Assembly: GCA_902777605.1 (NCBI GenBank)
Contig: CACYUI010000001.1
Coordinates: 186,001-250,000, forward strand
Source: an uncultured bacterium
GTDB lineage: Bacteria; Cyanobacteriota; Vampirovibrionia; Gastranaerophilales; Gastranaerophilaceae
DNA: 64,000 nt
Direction: 5' to 3'
Shown: piece after piece, positions 27,635-35,351 of the stretch
How positions within the stretch are numbered: the stretch's first letter is position 1
Layout of the letters: each line of letters opens with the position of its first letter
The notes under the pieces: generated by a model
Databases searched by the model: none
Told to the model about the DNA's origin: nothing
Seen by the model: only the letters and a program-made list of their open reading frames with translations
Translations under genes and position numbers: made by a program

Positions 27635-27843
27635 TGGGGCGAGTAGTGGGATTCCTCTTGCTCGTTCGCGTTTAACGGCAATTCCGTGTTTTGACTTCGT
27701 GATTTCATCACTTGTCAAAAGCACTCCGCACTCTGCAAAAAATCCGTTCGAACCCAGACCAAGCTTCGCTTGGTAGGGTTCTTTACAACACCCAACTTAA
27801 CGCATAATAAAATACCCGATAACAAAAGTCATCGGGTATTTTA
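27635..27843. repeat. tRNA-His-end module 1 (209 bp)
   Basis: Begins with TGGGGCGAGTAGTGGGATTC (27635-27654), identical to the last 20 nt of the tRNA-His gene at 30553-30572. Then a hairpin at 27689-27720 (outer TTTTGAC/GTCAAAA, inner GTGAT/ATCAC with a TTC loop), a second hairpin at 27750-27781 (GAACCC...AGGGTTC, inner CAAGC/GCTTG), and a terminator-like hairpin at 27809-27843 (AATACCCGAT / ATCGGGTATT). It lies 44 bp after the protease-like gene. No convincing reading frame. Confidence 0.75.
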
Positions 27844-27990
27844 TGGGGCAGGTAATGGGAACATGTTACAACCCTTGTTTAACATTATTGCTCTGGAATT
27901 GGAATGTACATTAGCTTTAATTAGAGAGTATTTGTAATAGTTTTTAACTTATTATTAACTAGCAAAAATCATTTTTACAAGTTTTGTAAT
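27844..27990 (+). repeat. cassette leader A (tRNA-end copy plus upstream region)
   Basis: Starts with a decayed tRNA-His end (TGGGGCAGGTAATGGGA, three changes) and then runs for about 130 bp in parallel with leader B at 28932: GTTACAACC, TTGTTTA, TTAGCTTTAATT/TCTGCTTTAATA, ATTATTAACTAGCAAA, ATTTTTA. It leads into the 223-aa gene and contains the shared AGCAAA element at 27959-27985. Confidence 0.7.
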
Positions 27991-28023
27991 ATTATATGGT
28001 ATGTAAAAATATTGGGATAAAAT

Positions 28024-28695
28024 ATGCAAGTACAAAAAATACATTACAGTTGTAATAACATTACTAATTCCAGTAAAAACAAAAATACATCTAGTTTTTA
28101 CAATGTTAGTTTTGAAGGTGGTAAACAAAAATTAATTTCAATATCAACAGATTCATTTAAATTTGAATGTGCAAAAAAAATATATTCAAAAATGCAAAAG
28201 TATTTAAAACTCATAGGAAATAGCGGTAGCATAGAAAATATAAAAGTAATGAGTGATAAATGGACTTATACTTATACTCTTATTGATGTATTTAAACATT
28301 TAGGTGAAGAGGCAGATTTATTGCTATCTATAAATAAAAAACCTAATAAAACTCATATAAATCTATCAAGAAAAATTCCTGGTAAACAAATGAAGATGAC
28401 AGTATTAGATGCTTTATTTGATAAAAACGGACAAATGATTAACGGTAGTTTTGCTCCAGAACATCTACAATTTGAACGAAATGGAGCAAATGTAAGACGA
28501 ATGATACGCAAAGGAAAACAATATTTACCTGTAGGTACAAATGATAAAGAATGGGATTTTTTAGGGCAAAGAGTTGGATCTAACATAAAAGAAGATTTTG
28601 TTTATAATCGTACCATATTAGAAGAAGATAATTCAGTCGGCGGAACTTTTGAAATATTTCTGGAATTAGCAAGACTTAAAACATCAATATTTTAG
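28024..28695 (+). CDS. cassette protein of unknown function (223 aa)
   Basis: Soluble, no signal peptide. The first 35 residues are Asn/Ser/Lys-rich and appear unstructured, ending in NVSFEGG, which recalls N-termini of other window proteins (N-F-x-G). The rest is a mixed alpha/beta domain of unknown family. It is preceded by leader A and followed within 22 bp by module 2. The AT-rich composition is like the neighbouring cassettes. Possibly an exported effector, by analogy with the protease-like neighbour. Confidence 0.6.
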   Translation: MQVQKIHYSCNNITNSSKNKNTSSFYNVSFEGGKQKLISISTDSFKFECAKKIYSKMQKYLKLIGNSGSIENIKVMSDKWTYTYTLIDVFKHLGEEADLLLSINKKPNKTHINLSRKIPGKQMKMTVLDALFDKNGQMINGSFAPEHLQFERNGANVRRMIRKGKQYLPVGTNDKEWDFLGQRVGSNIKEDFVYNRTILEEDNSVGGTFEIFLELARLKTSIF

Positions 28696-28717
28696 CAATT
28701 GTGAATTTTTTAAATAA

Positions 28718-28931
28718 TGGGGCGAGTAGTGGGATTGTCTTGGATTTGCTCCACGCTCACAGAGTTTTGTTTTCGGTACTTCGTACCTGTCAACAAAATC
28801 TGTTCGCTATCCGGCATAAATGCCGTGCGCAAATCCGCTCGAACTCCACAAAATGCTTTCGCTTTTTAGTGGCCTCTCATCTTCACACACTCAAATAAAA
28901 AAGGTCTTGGCAAAAGCCAAAACCTTTTTTA
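28718..28931. repeat. tRNA-His-end module 2 (214 bp)
   Basis: TGGGGCGAGTAGTGGGATT at 28718-28736, then a hairpin at 28764-28799 (GTTTTGTT/AACAAAAT outside, GGTAC/GTACC inside with TTC loop). This is the same architecture as module 1 with different base pairs. A small GGCAT/ATGCC stem follows, then a hairpin with CCAC...GTGG arms, then a terminator-like stem at 28896-28930 (AAAAAAGGT / ACCTTTTTT). Confidence 0.72.
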
Positions 28932-29075
28932 TGGGGCGAGTAGTGGGAGCTGGTTACAACCATTGTTTAGAATTGCTGTCAAAGAACTAAAAGATACATC
29001 TGCTTTAATATATGAGTTAAGTATGAATTTGTAGCTTTTATTATTAACTAGCAAATTTAATTTTTATGGGTTTTA
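28932..29075 (+). repeat. cassette leader B
   Basis: Intact tRNA-end copy TGGGGCGAGTAGTGGGA followed by about 130 bp related to leader A (see 27844), ending in ATTATTAACTAGCAAA and ATTTTTATGGGTTTT. It leads into the 323-aa gene. Confidence 0.7.
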
Positions 29076-29098
29076 ATAAGATTAGGAAAGGATATGAT

Positions 29099-30070
29099 AT
29101 GGAGTATGATATAAATTTTGATGCCACTTGGAAAAGACTTAAAGGTCCTAAAGTAACCATGAAATTAAACAAATTGACCCGAAAGGCGGCAGAATGGGTA
29201 TCAGGACCTACTCACGATTTGTCAGGATTTTCAAAGGATATGCAAATGGTTCCTATGTATCTTGAGTTGGCAACATATAAAGGTAAATCTCGATTTAACC
29301 CAGCGGAAGTAACAGAACTTACAGGTTCAGTGAAAATGTACAAATCCAAAATACCTTCTTCGGACTTAATAAAGCAGCTTTTAGACATCGGAGTCGAAAA
29401 AGGTGAGCCGTTATCTGTTAAAGAAATAAAAGATTTTCTGTCAACAACGGCACTTATGAATAAAGAAGAACAAATCAACATCATACGATTTATAAAATCA
29501 TTAAAAGAAAACATTTCAGTCAACTCTAACGAAATTTGTATTAATAAAAATAGTAATAAAACTGATTTAATTCCATACAAAGCATATACAAGCAAATTAC
29601 ATACAGAACCGAATGGTGTTAGCCAGTTAATTAACTTAAAGAATCTTGAGTTTGTTTATGGCATAACTCGATGCAAAAAACCGGAAATTTTGGCTACAAT
29701 TGCACAGAAAATGGGTCCTATGTGGGGAATTTCTGTTGTGCCAAATGATTTAGTTCAAGCTTATGAAATGAGTAATGGTAATATGGCTTTGGTACAAGAT
29801 TTGTTACGAGGTTTCTATCCGTGGGAAATTGACACAATTGTTTCTAAATTATTAGAAAAACCAAGTTCGATAGATTTATCAAAATATAAAAACCGAACAA
29901 ACTCAACTGATTATGTTTCGATATGGAACAGCGCAGAAGGTATAGAATGTGCTAGAGCAAGTATATTAAAACAACTGGGATTAAACGACGAATTTGGACT
30001 AAAGTCACTTTCTCACTCAAGAAAAATTAAAACAGTTGATGGTAGTTTTGAGCAAGGGAAGAGACGTTAG
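29099..30070 (+). CDS. cassette protein of unknown function (323 aa)
   Basis: The start is the ATG at 29099, with AGGAAAGGA 6 nt upstream; the earlier in-frame ATG at 29066 lies inside the leader repeat. Soluble, mostly helical, no signal peptide. N-terminus MEYDINFDATWKRLKG. Cargo unrelated by eye to the 223-aa protein although both share the same leader. It lies between leader B and module 3. Family not recognised. Confidence 0.65.
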   Translation: MEYDINFDATWKRLKGPKVTMKLNKLTRKAAEWVSGPTHDLSGFSKDMQMVPMYLELATYKGKSRFNPAEVTELTGSVKMYKSKIPSSDLIKQLLDIGVEKGEPLSVKEIKDFLSTTALMNKEEQINIIRFIKSLKENISVNSNEICINKNSNKTDLIPYKAYTSKLHTEPNGVSQLINLKNLEFVYGITRCKKPEILATIAQKMGPMWGISVVPNDLVQAYEMSNGNMALVQDLLRGFYPWEIDTIVSKLLEKPSSIDLSKYKNRTNSTDYVSIWNSAEGIECARASILKQLGLNDEFGLKSLSHSRKIKTVDGSFEQGKRR

Positions 30071-30142
30071 ACAAAAGTTCGAATCATGGAAACCCTTATC
30101 GTTCCTAATGAAAAAGGAACCGAAGCTCCTAATTCAATAAAA

Positions 30143-30347
30143 GGGGCGAGTAGTGGGATTGTCTTGGATTTTTTGCGTTAAACGTGTCTACATGTTTTGC
30201 CTTCGTGATTTCATCACTTGTCAAAAACACTCCAGCCTCTGCTCGCTCCTCGCTCGAACCCAGACAGACACTGTCTGTGGTGGGTTCTCATATCTTATCA
30301 ACTTTGCATAATAAAATACCCGACAACAAAAGTTATCGGGTATTTTA
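30143..30347. repeat. tRNA-His-end module 3 (205 bp)
   Basis: GGGGCGAGTAGTGGGATT then GTCTTGGATT as in module 2. Hairpin 30193-30229 (TGTTTTG/CAAAAACA outside, GTGAT/ATCAC inside). Hairpin 30256-30287 (GAACCCA/TGGGTTC with AGAC/GTCT inside). Terminator-like stem 30313-30345 (AATACCCGA / TCGGGTATT). Directly abuts module 4. Confidence 0.75.
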
Positions 30348-30552
30348 TGGGGCGAGTAGTGGGATTCCTCTTGCTCGTTCGCGTTTAACGGGAACTACGG
30401 TTTTTCTTTTCGTAAGCTTTTGCTTACTCCAAAGAAAAAACCTCCGCCCTCAGCTCACTCGCGCCGAACCCAGACAGACTCCGTCTGTGGTGGGTTCTCA
30501 TCCCAACCACACCAATAAAAAATGCACCCATAAAGGGTGCTTATTTTTATTA
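30348..30552. repeat. tRNA-His-end module 4 (205 bp)
   Basis: TGGGGCGAGTAGTGGGATTC at 30348-30367, then CTCTTGCTCGTTCGCGTTTA as in module 1. Hairpin 30399-30442 (GGTTTTTCTTT / AAAGAAAAAACC, inner GTAAGC/GCTTAC). Hairpin 30466-30497 (GAACCCA/TGGGTTC). Terminator-like stem 30517-30548 (GCACCC/GGGTGC with T-rich flank on both strands), which is also the terminator of the real tRNA-His gene on the minus strand. Confidence 0.78.
30517..30548 (-). terminator. tRNA-His terminator
   Basis: On the minus strand AAGCACCC TTTAT GGGTGC is followed by ATTTTTTATT, 5 nt after the CCA end. Confidence 0.8.
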
Positions 30553-30629
30553 TGGGGCGAGTAGTGGGATTCGAACCCACGCATATCGGAACCACAATCC
30601 GAGGTCTTAACCGCTTGACGATACTCGCC
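30553..30629 (-). tRNA. tRNA-His (anticodon GTG)
   Basis: Complete 77-nt cloverleaf with encoded CCA. Acceptor GCGAGTA/TACTCGC plus the His-specific extra G at the 5' end facing C73. The anticodon stem TCGGA/TCCGA closes the loop TTGTGGT (anticodon GTG). T-arm GTGGG TTCGAAT CCCAC. Its last 20 nt are the repeat unit that recurs to the left up to 27.6 kb. Confidence 0.97.
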
Positions 30630-30679
30630 ATACCGTTTACAAACTAAGTATATCAAATCAAGTTCTGAAATCAAGTCAT

Positions 30680-30712
30680 AAAAAGAGACTCTTTATGAGC
30701 CTCTTTTTTATA
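30680..30712 (-). terminator. terminator of the RpaB-like gene
   Basis: AAAGAG-A-CTC / GAG-C-CTCTTT hairpin with T-runs on both sides, about 50 nt after the stop at 30761. Confidence 0.65.
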
Positions 30713-30760
30713 TTTTATCTTGGTAAATAACGGATTATAGAATTTCGCTTCTATTTACCC

Positions 30761-31552
30761 CTAGTTGATTCTTTGGAACATATAACCAATTCCGCGAGCT
30801 GTCAAAATCAACTCAGGATTTGTAGGATCTGCTTCTAATTTGGAACGCAATCTTGAAATATGAACATCTACTACACGAGTATCAATTCTGTGATCTGCAG
30901 GGTAAGACCAAACATGCTGCAAGATTTCATTTCTTGAATATGCTTGACCTGAATTGTTAACAAGAAGCTCCAACAAGCTGAATTCCATGCCAGTAAGTCT
31001 TATTCTTTCGTTCTTTCTGAACACTTGTCTTCTTGCTGTATCAATCTTTATAGCACCTGTAGTAATAATATTCTTGCTATTCTTTCCGCCTGCGGCTGCA
31101 GAACCGCCTGCAGAAGATGATGCAGGAATTATTACATCTTTACTGATTGTTCTTCTTAAAACTGCCTTTACCCTTGCTTCCAATTCTTTCGGGCTGAATG
31201 GTTTGATTACATAATCATCAGCACCTAATTCAAGCCCTGTTATTCTTTCGGAAACATCACCCAATGCTGTTAATATAATAATCGGAACATCAGATGTACG
31301 GCGGATTTCTCTTGTAACACCATAACCATCCATTTTTGGCATCATGACATCTAACACTACCAAATCAGGATTTGTTTTATTAAATACTTCTACAGCCTCT
31401 TCTCCGTCTTCTGCTACTACAACATCATAGCCTACCATTTTTAAACGGGTTTCTAATATTCTTCTGATACTTGCTTCGTCATCTGCAACAAGAATTTTTT
31501 GCTTTCCATCGTTTTCAGATGTCTCTAGCATTTCTTCGTTTTCTTCTGTCAT
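30761..31552 (-). CDS. rpaB: RpaB/Ycf27-like OmpR-family response regulator
   Basis: 263 residues from the ATG at 31552 (AAAGGTGA 6 nt upstream); a longer frame to 31645 is not supported. Receiver domain with phospho-acceptor Asp68 in LVVLDVMMPKMDGYG. The winged-helix domain has the very cyanobacterial stretches RIRLTGMEFSLLELLV, RVVDVHISRLRSKLE and PELILTARGIGYMFQRI. The interdomain linker (about 145-165) carries an Ala/Gly/Ser-rich insertion. In cyanobacteria RpaB controls high-light and envelope/stress genes; here without photosynthesis the targets are unknown. No histidine kinase is adjacent. Confidence 0.9.
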   Translation of the reverse strand: MTEENEEMLETSENDGKQKILVADDEASIRRILETRLKMVGYDVVVAEDGEEAVEVFNKTNPDLVVLDVMMPKMDGYGVTREIRRTSDVPIIILTALGDVSERITGLELGADDYVIKPFSPKELEARVKAVLRRTISKDVIIPASSSAGGSAAAGGKNSKNIITTGAIKIDTARRQVFRKNERIRLTGMEFSLLELLVNNSGQAYSRNEILQHVWSYPADHRIDTRVVDVHISRLRSKLEADPTNPELILTARGIGYMFQRIN

Positions 31553-31675
31553 ACTGTCACCTTTATTTTTAATAGTTGTTTTACAAAAATTTTTAATTCT
31601 TAATATTAATACATATATCTTAATAGAATTTAAACTTTTTTGCAAGTAGTTAGAATAAATATATTTTTAGCAATT

Positions 31676-32503
31676 TTAACCAATTAATCTGCCATAAATT
31701 ACCCTGTCTATGCCTGCCATGTCCTTAATTACATTTACTCCTTCAAAATATTCATCCATAAAAGATTTAACCCTTGCACTTTCACCGATTCCAAGTTCAA
31801 ATATAAGCCATCCGCCATCATTTAAATACTTCGGAGCATCCGTGACAATTCTTCTGTATATCGCGAGTCCGTCTTCATCCGCAAAAAGCGCTATTTTAGG
31901 TTCATGCATGACCTCAGGCTCAAGTTTTGTTCCATTAGGTATATAAGGAGGATTTGATATTATCATGCCAAATTTTTCTTCTTCACGCACTTTTTCGTAC
32001 AAATCTGATTTTCTAAAAACTGCCCTATTATTTATTCCCAAACGCGTAACATTATCCAATGCTATTCTCAGTGCATCAGAAGAAATATCAACACCTAAAA
32101 CTACGGCATCTGTTCTATTTGCTATTGTACAAGCTATGCAACCTGAACCCGTACCTATATCTAAGACATTTTTAATCTCGTTTTCTTTTATTATATCTAT
32201 AGCTTTTCTAACAAGTATTTCCGTTTCATCCCTTGGAATGAGTACATCGTGAGTAACTTTAAACCACTCTCCCATAAAATAAGATTCACCTATAATATAC
32301 TGAACAGGAGTCCTGTCAGCAATTCGAGATTTCACTTTAAGTTCCAATATTTTTAATTTCTCTTCACTAAGTTCATGTCCTAAAATTGCATCTTTTTCAG
32401 AATAATTGCAAAAATGTTCCAATAACATTTTTACTTCTTTCTTTGCCTCCTGCTCTTCTATACCGGCATCAATCAACAATTTTGTAATCGCTTGAATGTT
32501 CAT
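31676..32503 (-). CDS. prmC: PrmC, release-factor glutamine methyltransferase
   Basis: 275 residues. SAM-binding motif VLDIGTGSGC (113-122) and catalytic NPPY (184-187), which binds the Gln side chain of peptide-release-factor GGQ motifs. The short N-terminal helical domain is present. Length normal. Its first 35 bases overlap the end of the upstream 168-aa gene, which suggests translational coupling. Confidence 0.95.
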   Translation of the reverse strand: MNIQAITKLLIDAGIEEQEAKKEVKMLLEHFCNYSEKDAILGHELSEEKLKILELKVKSRIADRTPVQYIIGESYFMGEWFKVTHDVLIPRDETEILVRKAIDIIKENEIKNVLDIGTGSGCIACTIANRTDAVVLGVDISSDALRIALDNVTRLGINNRAVFRKSDLYEKVREEEKFGMIISNPPYIPNGTKLEPEVMHEPKIALFADEDGLAIYRRIVTDAPKYLNDGGWLIFELGIGESARVKSFMDEYFEGVNVIKDMAGIDRVIYGRLIG

Positions 32504-32975
32504 TTAAAATTCTCTCAATTTCATCTCTAATATCAAGTTTAGATAATTCTTCCACATTTTTCTTTTCTATTGAATACTTTTTACATAGTCTGTCATAATA
32601 GTATAATTGTTTTTTTGTAGGAGCTTCCTTAGACATTTTAACTTCCTGCAAAAATTTTCGCTTTTTCTTCTCAAAAGCCTTTTGTGCTTCAATTATCGGT
32701 TTTTGTCTTTCTTTATATTCATAATACTTTTTACACTCTTTCAAGTATTTTTCCGTATCTTGCAAAAAATCTCTTTCATCAATTATATTTTCCAAAAAAG
32801 GAAATCTTGAAGCTTTTAGCTCCAAATAATATTTTTCATCTTCCACAAATTTATCCAAAATTTCATTAATACCAAGTTGCAAATTTTGTTTTGTTAAAGC
32901 TCTTAAATAATTACATATTGCACTTTTTTGCGTTTTATCTAAATTCAAATATATTTGGTTTTTTATTTGATACAT
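32469..32975 (-). CDS. basic helical protein of unknown function (168 aa)
   Basis: Start chosen at the ATG at 32975 because the longer frame (to 33020) begins inside a terminator hairpin. Lys/Glu/Tyr-rich and helical, with KEAPTKKQLYYYDRLCKKY near residue 125, a pattern seen in small domains of unknown function (not identified further). The 35-bp overlap with prmC indicates one transcript. Confidence 0.65.
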   Translation of the reverse strand: MYQIKNQIYLNLDKTQKSAICNYLRALTKQNLQLGINEILDKFVEDEKYYLELKASRFPFLENIIDERDFLQDTEKYLKECKKYYEYKERQKPIIEAQKAFEKKKRKFLQEVKMSKEAPTKKQLYYYDRLCKKYSIEKKNVEELSKLDIRDEIERILNEHSSDYKIVD

Positions 32976-32998
32976 AAATAAATAATAACATATAAAAT

Positions 32999-33025
32999 AA
33001 AAGATGTGCCTTTTGCACATCTTTT
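32999..33025 (-). terminator. terminator of the 66-aa gene
   Basis: 11-bp perfect stem AAAAGATGTGC / GCACATCTTTT, T-rich on both sides; on the minus strand it follows the stop at 33056. Confidence 0.85.
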
Positions 33026-33055
33026 ATTTATCCTATTTCCCAAATTTCCGCTTTA

Positions 33056-33256
33056 TTACCAATTTAGCAAATCTTCTACGCTAAATCGTTTTCCGCCTTC
33101 ATTATTATTAAATTTCATAAAATCCTCTCGCAGCCCTTGACCTTGCCATTTTATAGGGTTTGAGTGATACGAAACATCTCGAGTTGGTACTATTTTATCT
33201 TTTTCAATTAATTCTTCATTAGAAATTACAGTAAACCTGCGCTTAGTATCAGTCAT
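33056..33256 (-). CDS. small protein of unknown function (66 aa)
   Basis: 66 residues, soluble, starting MTDTKRRFTVISNEELIEKD. GAGAGGAT lies 7 nt upstream. A single-gene unit between the repeated upstream block B and a strong terminator. Not recognised. Confidence 0.65.
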   Translation of the reverse strand: MTDTKRRFTVISNEELIEKDKIVPTRDVSYHSNPIKWQGQGLREDFMKFNNNEGGKRFSVEDLLNW

Positions 33257-33282
33257 TAAAACATCCTCTCTTATAGTTAAAT

Positions 33283-33353
33283 ATCTCTTATGTATATATA
33301 AAGTATTTAACTTTTTAAAAATTGATTTTTTTTGTTCGTTTTGTAAAGAATTG
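33283..33353 (-). promoter_or_regulatory. repeated upstream block B
   Basis: Same ordered words as block A at 25901-25966 (TGTATATATAAAGTATTTAA, CTTTTTAAAAATTG, AAGAATTGTAACA), upstream of the 66-aa gene. Confidence 0.55.
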
Positions 33354-33438
33354 TAACATTGAATTTAGTTTTTTTCAATTTTTGAAACAAAACTAAATGA
33401 AAACAATTGTAACAATATATTCGTAGAATATTTTTTCT

Positions 33439-33449
33439 TGTGCTACACT
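33439..33449 (+). promoter_or_regulatory. extended -10 promoter of the Na/Pi symporter gene
   Basis: TGTGCTACACT is an extended -10 (TG-N-TACACT). No good -35 is visible. About 75 nt of leader precede the ATG. Confidence 0.45.
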
Positions 33450-33524
33450 GAGAGTGTGTGGGGGTAAAATCACTCAACAAAACTCCCATAAACCAACATT
33501 AAATAAAAATAGGAATAGCGAATT

Positions 33525-35309
33525 ATGGATATTTTTTCAATATTTACTCTCTTAGGCGGATTAGCATTTTTCCTCTATGGGATAAACCTTATGTCTTCCG
33601 GCTTAGAGAAGGTTGCAGGAGGAAGATTAGAACAATTATTAAAGAAAATGACTTCCAATCCTTTAAAAAGTTTTTTACTCGGTGCGGTGATTACGGCAGT
33701 TATACAATCTTCCTCTGCAGTTACTGTAATGTTAATAGGTCTTGTAAACTCAGGAATTATGACATTATCAAGAACCGTTGCAGTAATAATTGGTGCAAAT
33801 TTAGGAACAACAATAACCGCATGGATGTTGAGTCTTACAGCAATTCAAGAAACAGCAGGAACTTTATTCAAGCTATTGAAGCCTGAAACATTTTCACCAT
33901 TATTAGCATTTGCAGGCATATTGATGATAATGCTGGCAAAAACCAATAAGAGAAAAAGCGTTGGTTCTGTTCTAATTGGTTTTGCAATTTTGATGTTTGG
34001 AATGCAATTGATGTCAGGAGCGATGGCTCCGCTTGCAGATATGCCAAGCTTCACAAATACCATGATAGCTTTCACTAATCCTATTTTAGGATTTCTTGTT
34101 GGTATGGTAATAACGATGATTATTCAAAGTTCATCTGCTTCCATAGGTATTTTACAGGCACTTACGCTTGTTGCCGGTGTATCTTGGGGTGTTGCTATAC
34201 CTATAATTTTGGGTCAAAATTTAGGAACATGCATATCTGCTGTACTTGCAAGTATTGGCGTCAGCACTAATGCAAAAAGAGTCGCAGGAATACATGTTAT
34301 ATATAACATAATAAGTGTTGGTGTATGTTTTCCGCTATTTATATTAATAAACTGGCTTATTGATATTCCATTGATGCATCAAAACATTAATGCGTTTGGT
34401 GTAGCAGCATTCCACACTGTTTATAATATATTTACAGCATTCATGCTGCTTCCGTTTGCTAAATTAATTGAAAATTTAGCAATCAAATTTATTCCTGAAA
34501 AACAAGAAAGTTCAGAAAGAGTTCTTCTTGATGAAAGATTGCTTATGGTTCCTACTTTTGCCGTAACAGAATGCTATAAACAAACAGTTAAAATGGCGGA
34601 ACTTGTAGAATTTAATTTTATAAATTCTACTAAAATGCTCAAAAGTTTCCACCAAAAGAAAGCTGACCAAATTAAAGAAAATGAAATTCAAATCGATACT
34701 TATGAAGACAAATTGGATTCTTTCCTTATAAAACTTTCGGGAAAAGAGTTATCAGAAGAAGATAATAACAAGATTTCTCAATTACTTTTAGCAATTGGTG
34801 ATTACGAAAGAATCGGTGACCATGCTACAAATATATTAAAAATGGCTGAAAAACTTAAAGAAAATGAGAAAAAATTATCAAACGATGCAGTAGAAGAATT
34901 GAAAGTCATTGTTCATGCTGTTTCTGAAATATTTGCGATGTCACTTGAAGCGTACAAAACAGATAATGTAAAACTTGCACAAGAAGTAGAACCGTTAGAA
35001 GCAGTTATTAAGAAAATTGTACGCAAAGTTAAGAATCACCACATTCAAAGACTTAAAGACGGTCTATGTACTGCAGAAGTCAGTTTTATGTTTTCAGACT
35101 TATTAAACGACTTACGCCGTATTGCAGCTCACTGCGGAAACATTGCAACAAGTGTTATTCAGCTATATGATACAACTCTCGATAAACACGAATACAATCA
35201 CAGAAACAAAGATGAAGATATTGAGTTTGTGAATAAATACCAAGACTACAAATTAAGATACTCAGTATCAAGAAATAAATCACTTGATAATATTACAAGT
35301 GGAGTTTAA
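33525..35309 (+). CDS. Na/Pi cotransporter family protein with C-terminal PhoU domain
   Basis: 594 residues. Two inverted membrane repeats (about 1-150 and 170-310), each with the QSSSA phosphate-pocket motif (VIQSSSAVTVM and IIQSSSASIGI) and GANLGTT/GQNLGTC. The C-terminal 240 residues are a PhoU-like helical bundle (GDYERIGDHATNI, DLLNDLRRIAAHCGNI), which in this family regulates transport. Expected to import phosphate with sodium. Single gene with its own terminator. Confidence 0.93.
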   Translation: MDIFSIFTLLGGLAFFLYGINLMSSGLEKVAGGRLEQLLKKMTSNPLKSFLLGAVITAVIQSSSAVTVMLIGLVNSGIMTLSRTVAVIIGANLGTTITAWMLSLTAIQETAGTLFKLLKPETFSPLLAFAGILMIMLAKTNKRKSVGSVLIGFAILMFGMQLMSGAMAPLADMPSFTNTMIAFTNPILGFLVGMVITMIIQSSSASIGILQALTLVAGVSWGVAIPIILGQNLGTCISAVLASIGVSTNAKRVAGIHVIYNIISVGVCFPLFILINWLIDIPLMHQNINAFGVAAFHTVYNIFTAFMLLPFAKLIENLAIKFIPEKQESSERVLLDERLLMVPTFAVTECYKQTVKMAELVEFNFINSTKMLKSFHQKKADQIKENEIQIDTYEDKLDSFLIKLSGKELSEEDNNKISQLLLAIGDYERIGDHATNILKMAEKLKENEKKLSNDAVEELKVIVHAVSEIFAMSLEAYKTDNVKLAQEVEPLEAVIKKIVRKVKNHHIQRLKDGLCTAEVSFMFSDLLNDLRRIAAHCGNIATSVIQLYDTTLDKHEYNHRNKDEDIEFVNKYQDYKLRYSVSRNKSLDNITSGV

Positions 35310-35322
35310 AAACAAAACAAAC

Positions 35323-35351
35323 AAAAAGCCTGCTATTAAGCAGGCTTTTTA
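35323..35351. terminator. bidirectional terminator
   Basis: AAAAAGCCTGC / GCAGGCTTTTT perfect stem between convergent genes; its right arm overlaps the end of the 71-aa gene. Confidence 0.88.

Noticed and set aside
27635-30552. Integron attC sites
   Set aside because: Modules contain GTTTAAC and GTTAAAC words, which fit the attC box consensus, but not as consistently placed complementary ends, and no integron integrase is seen. The tRNA-end structure explains the boundaries better.
27635-30552. CRISPR array
   Set aside because: Repeat spacing is hundreds of bases and uneven, with genes between; no cas genes in the window.
30348-30552. tmRNA or complete second tRNA
   Set aside because: Only the 3' half of a tRNA is present in each module, with no 5' acceptor strand, D-arm or tag-peptide frame.
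30184-30564. 126-aa open frame running through modules 3 and 4 into tRNA-His
   Set aside because: It overlaps structured repeats and the tRNA gene, has no ribosome site, and its amino-acid text simply follows the repeats.
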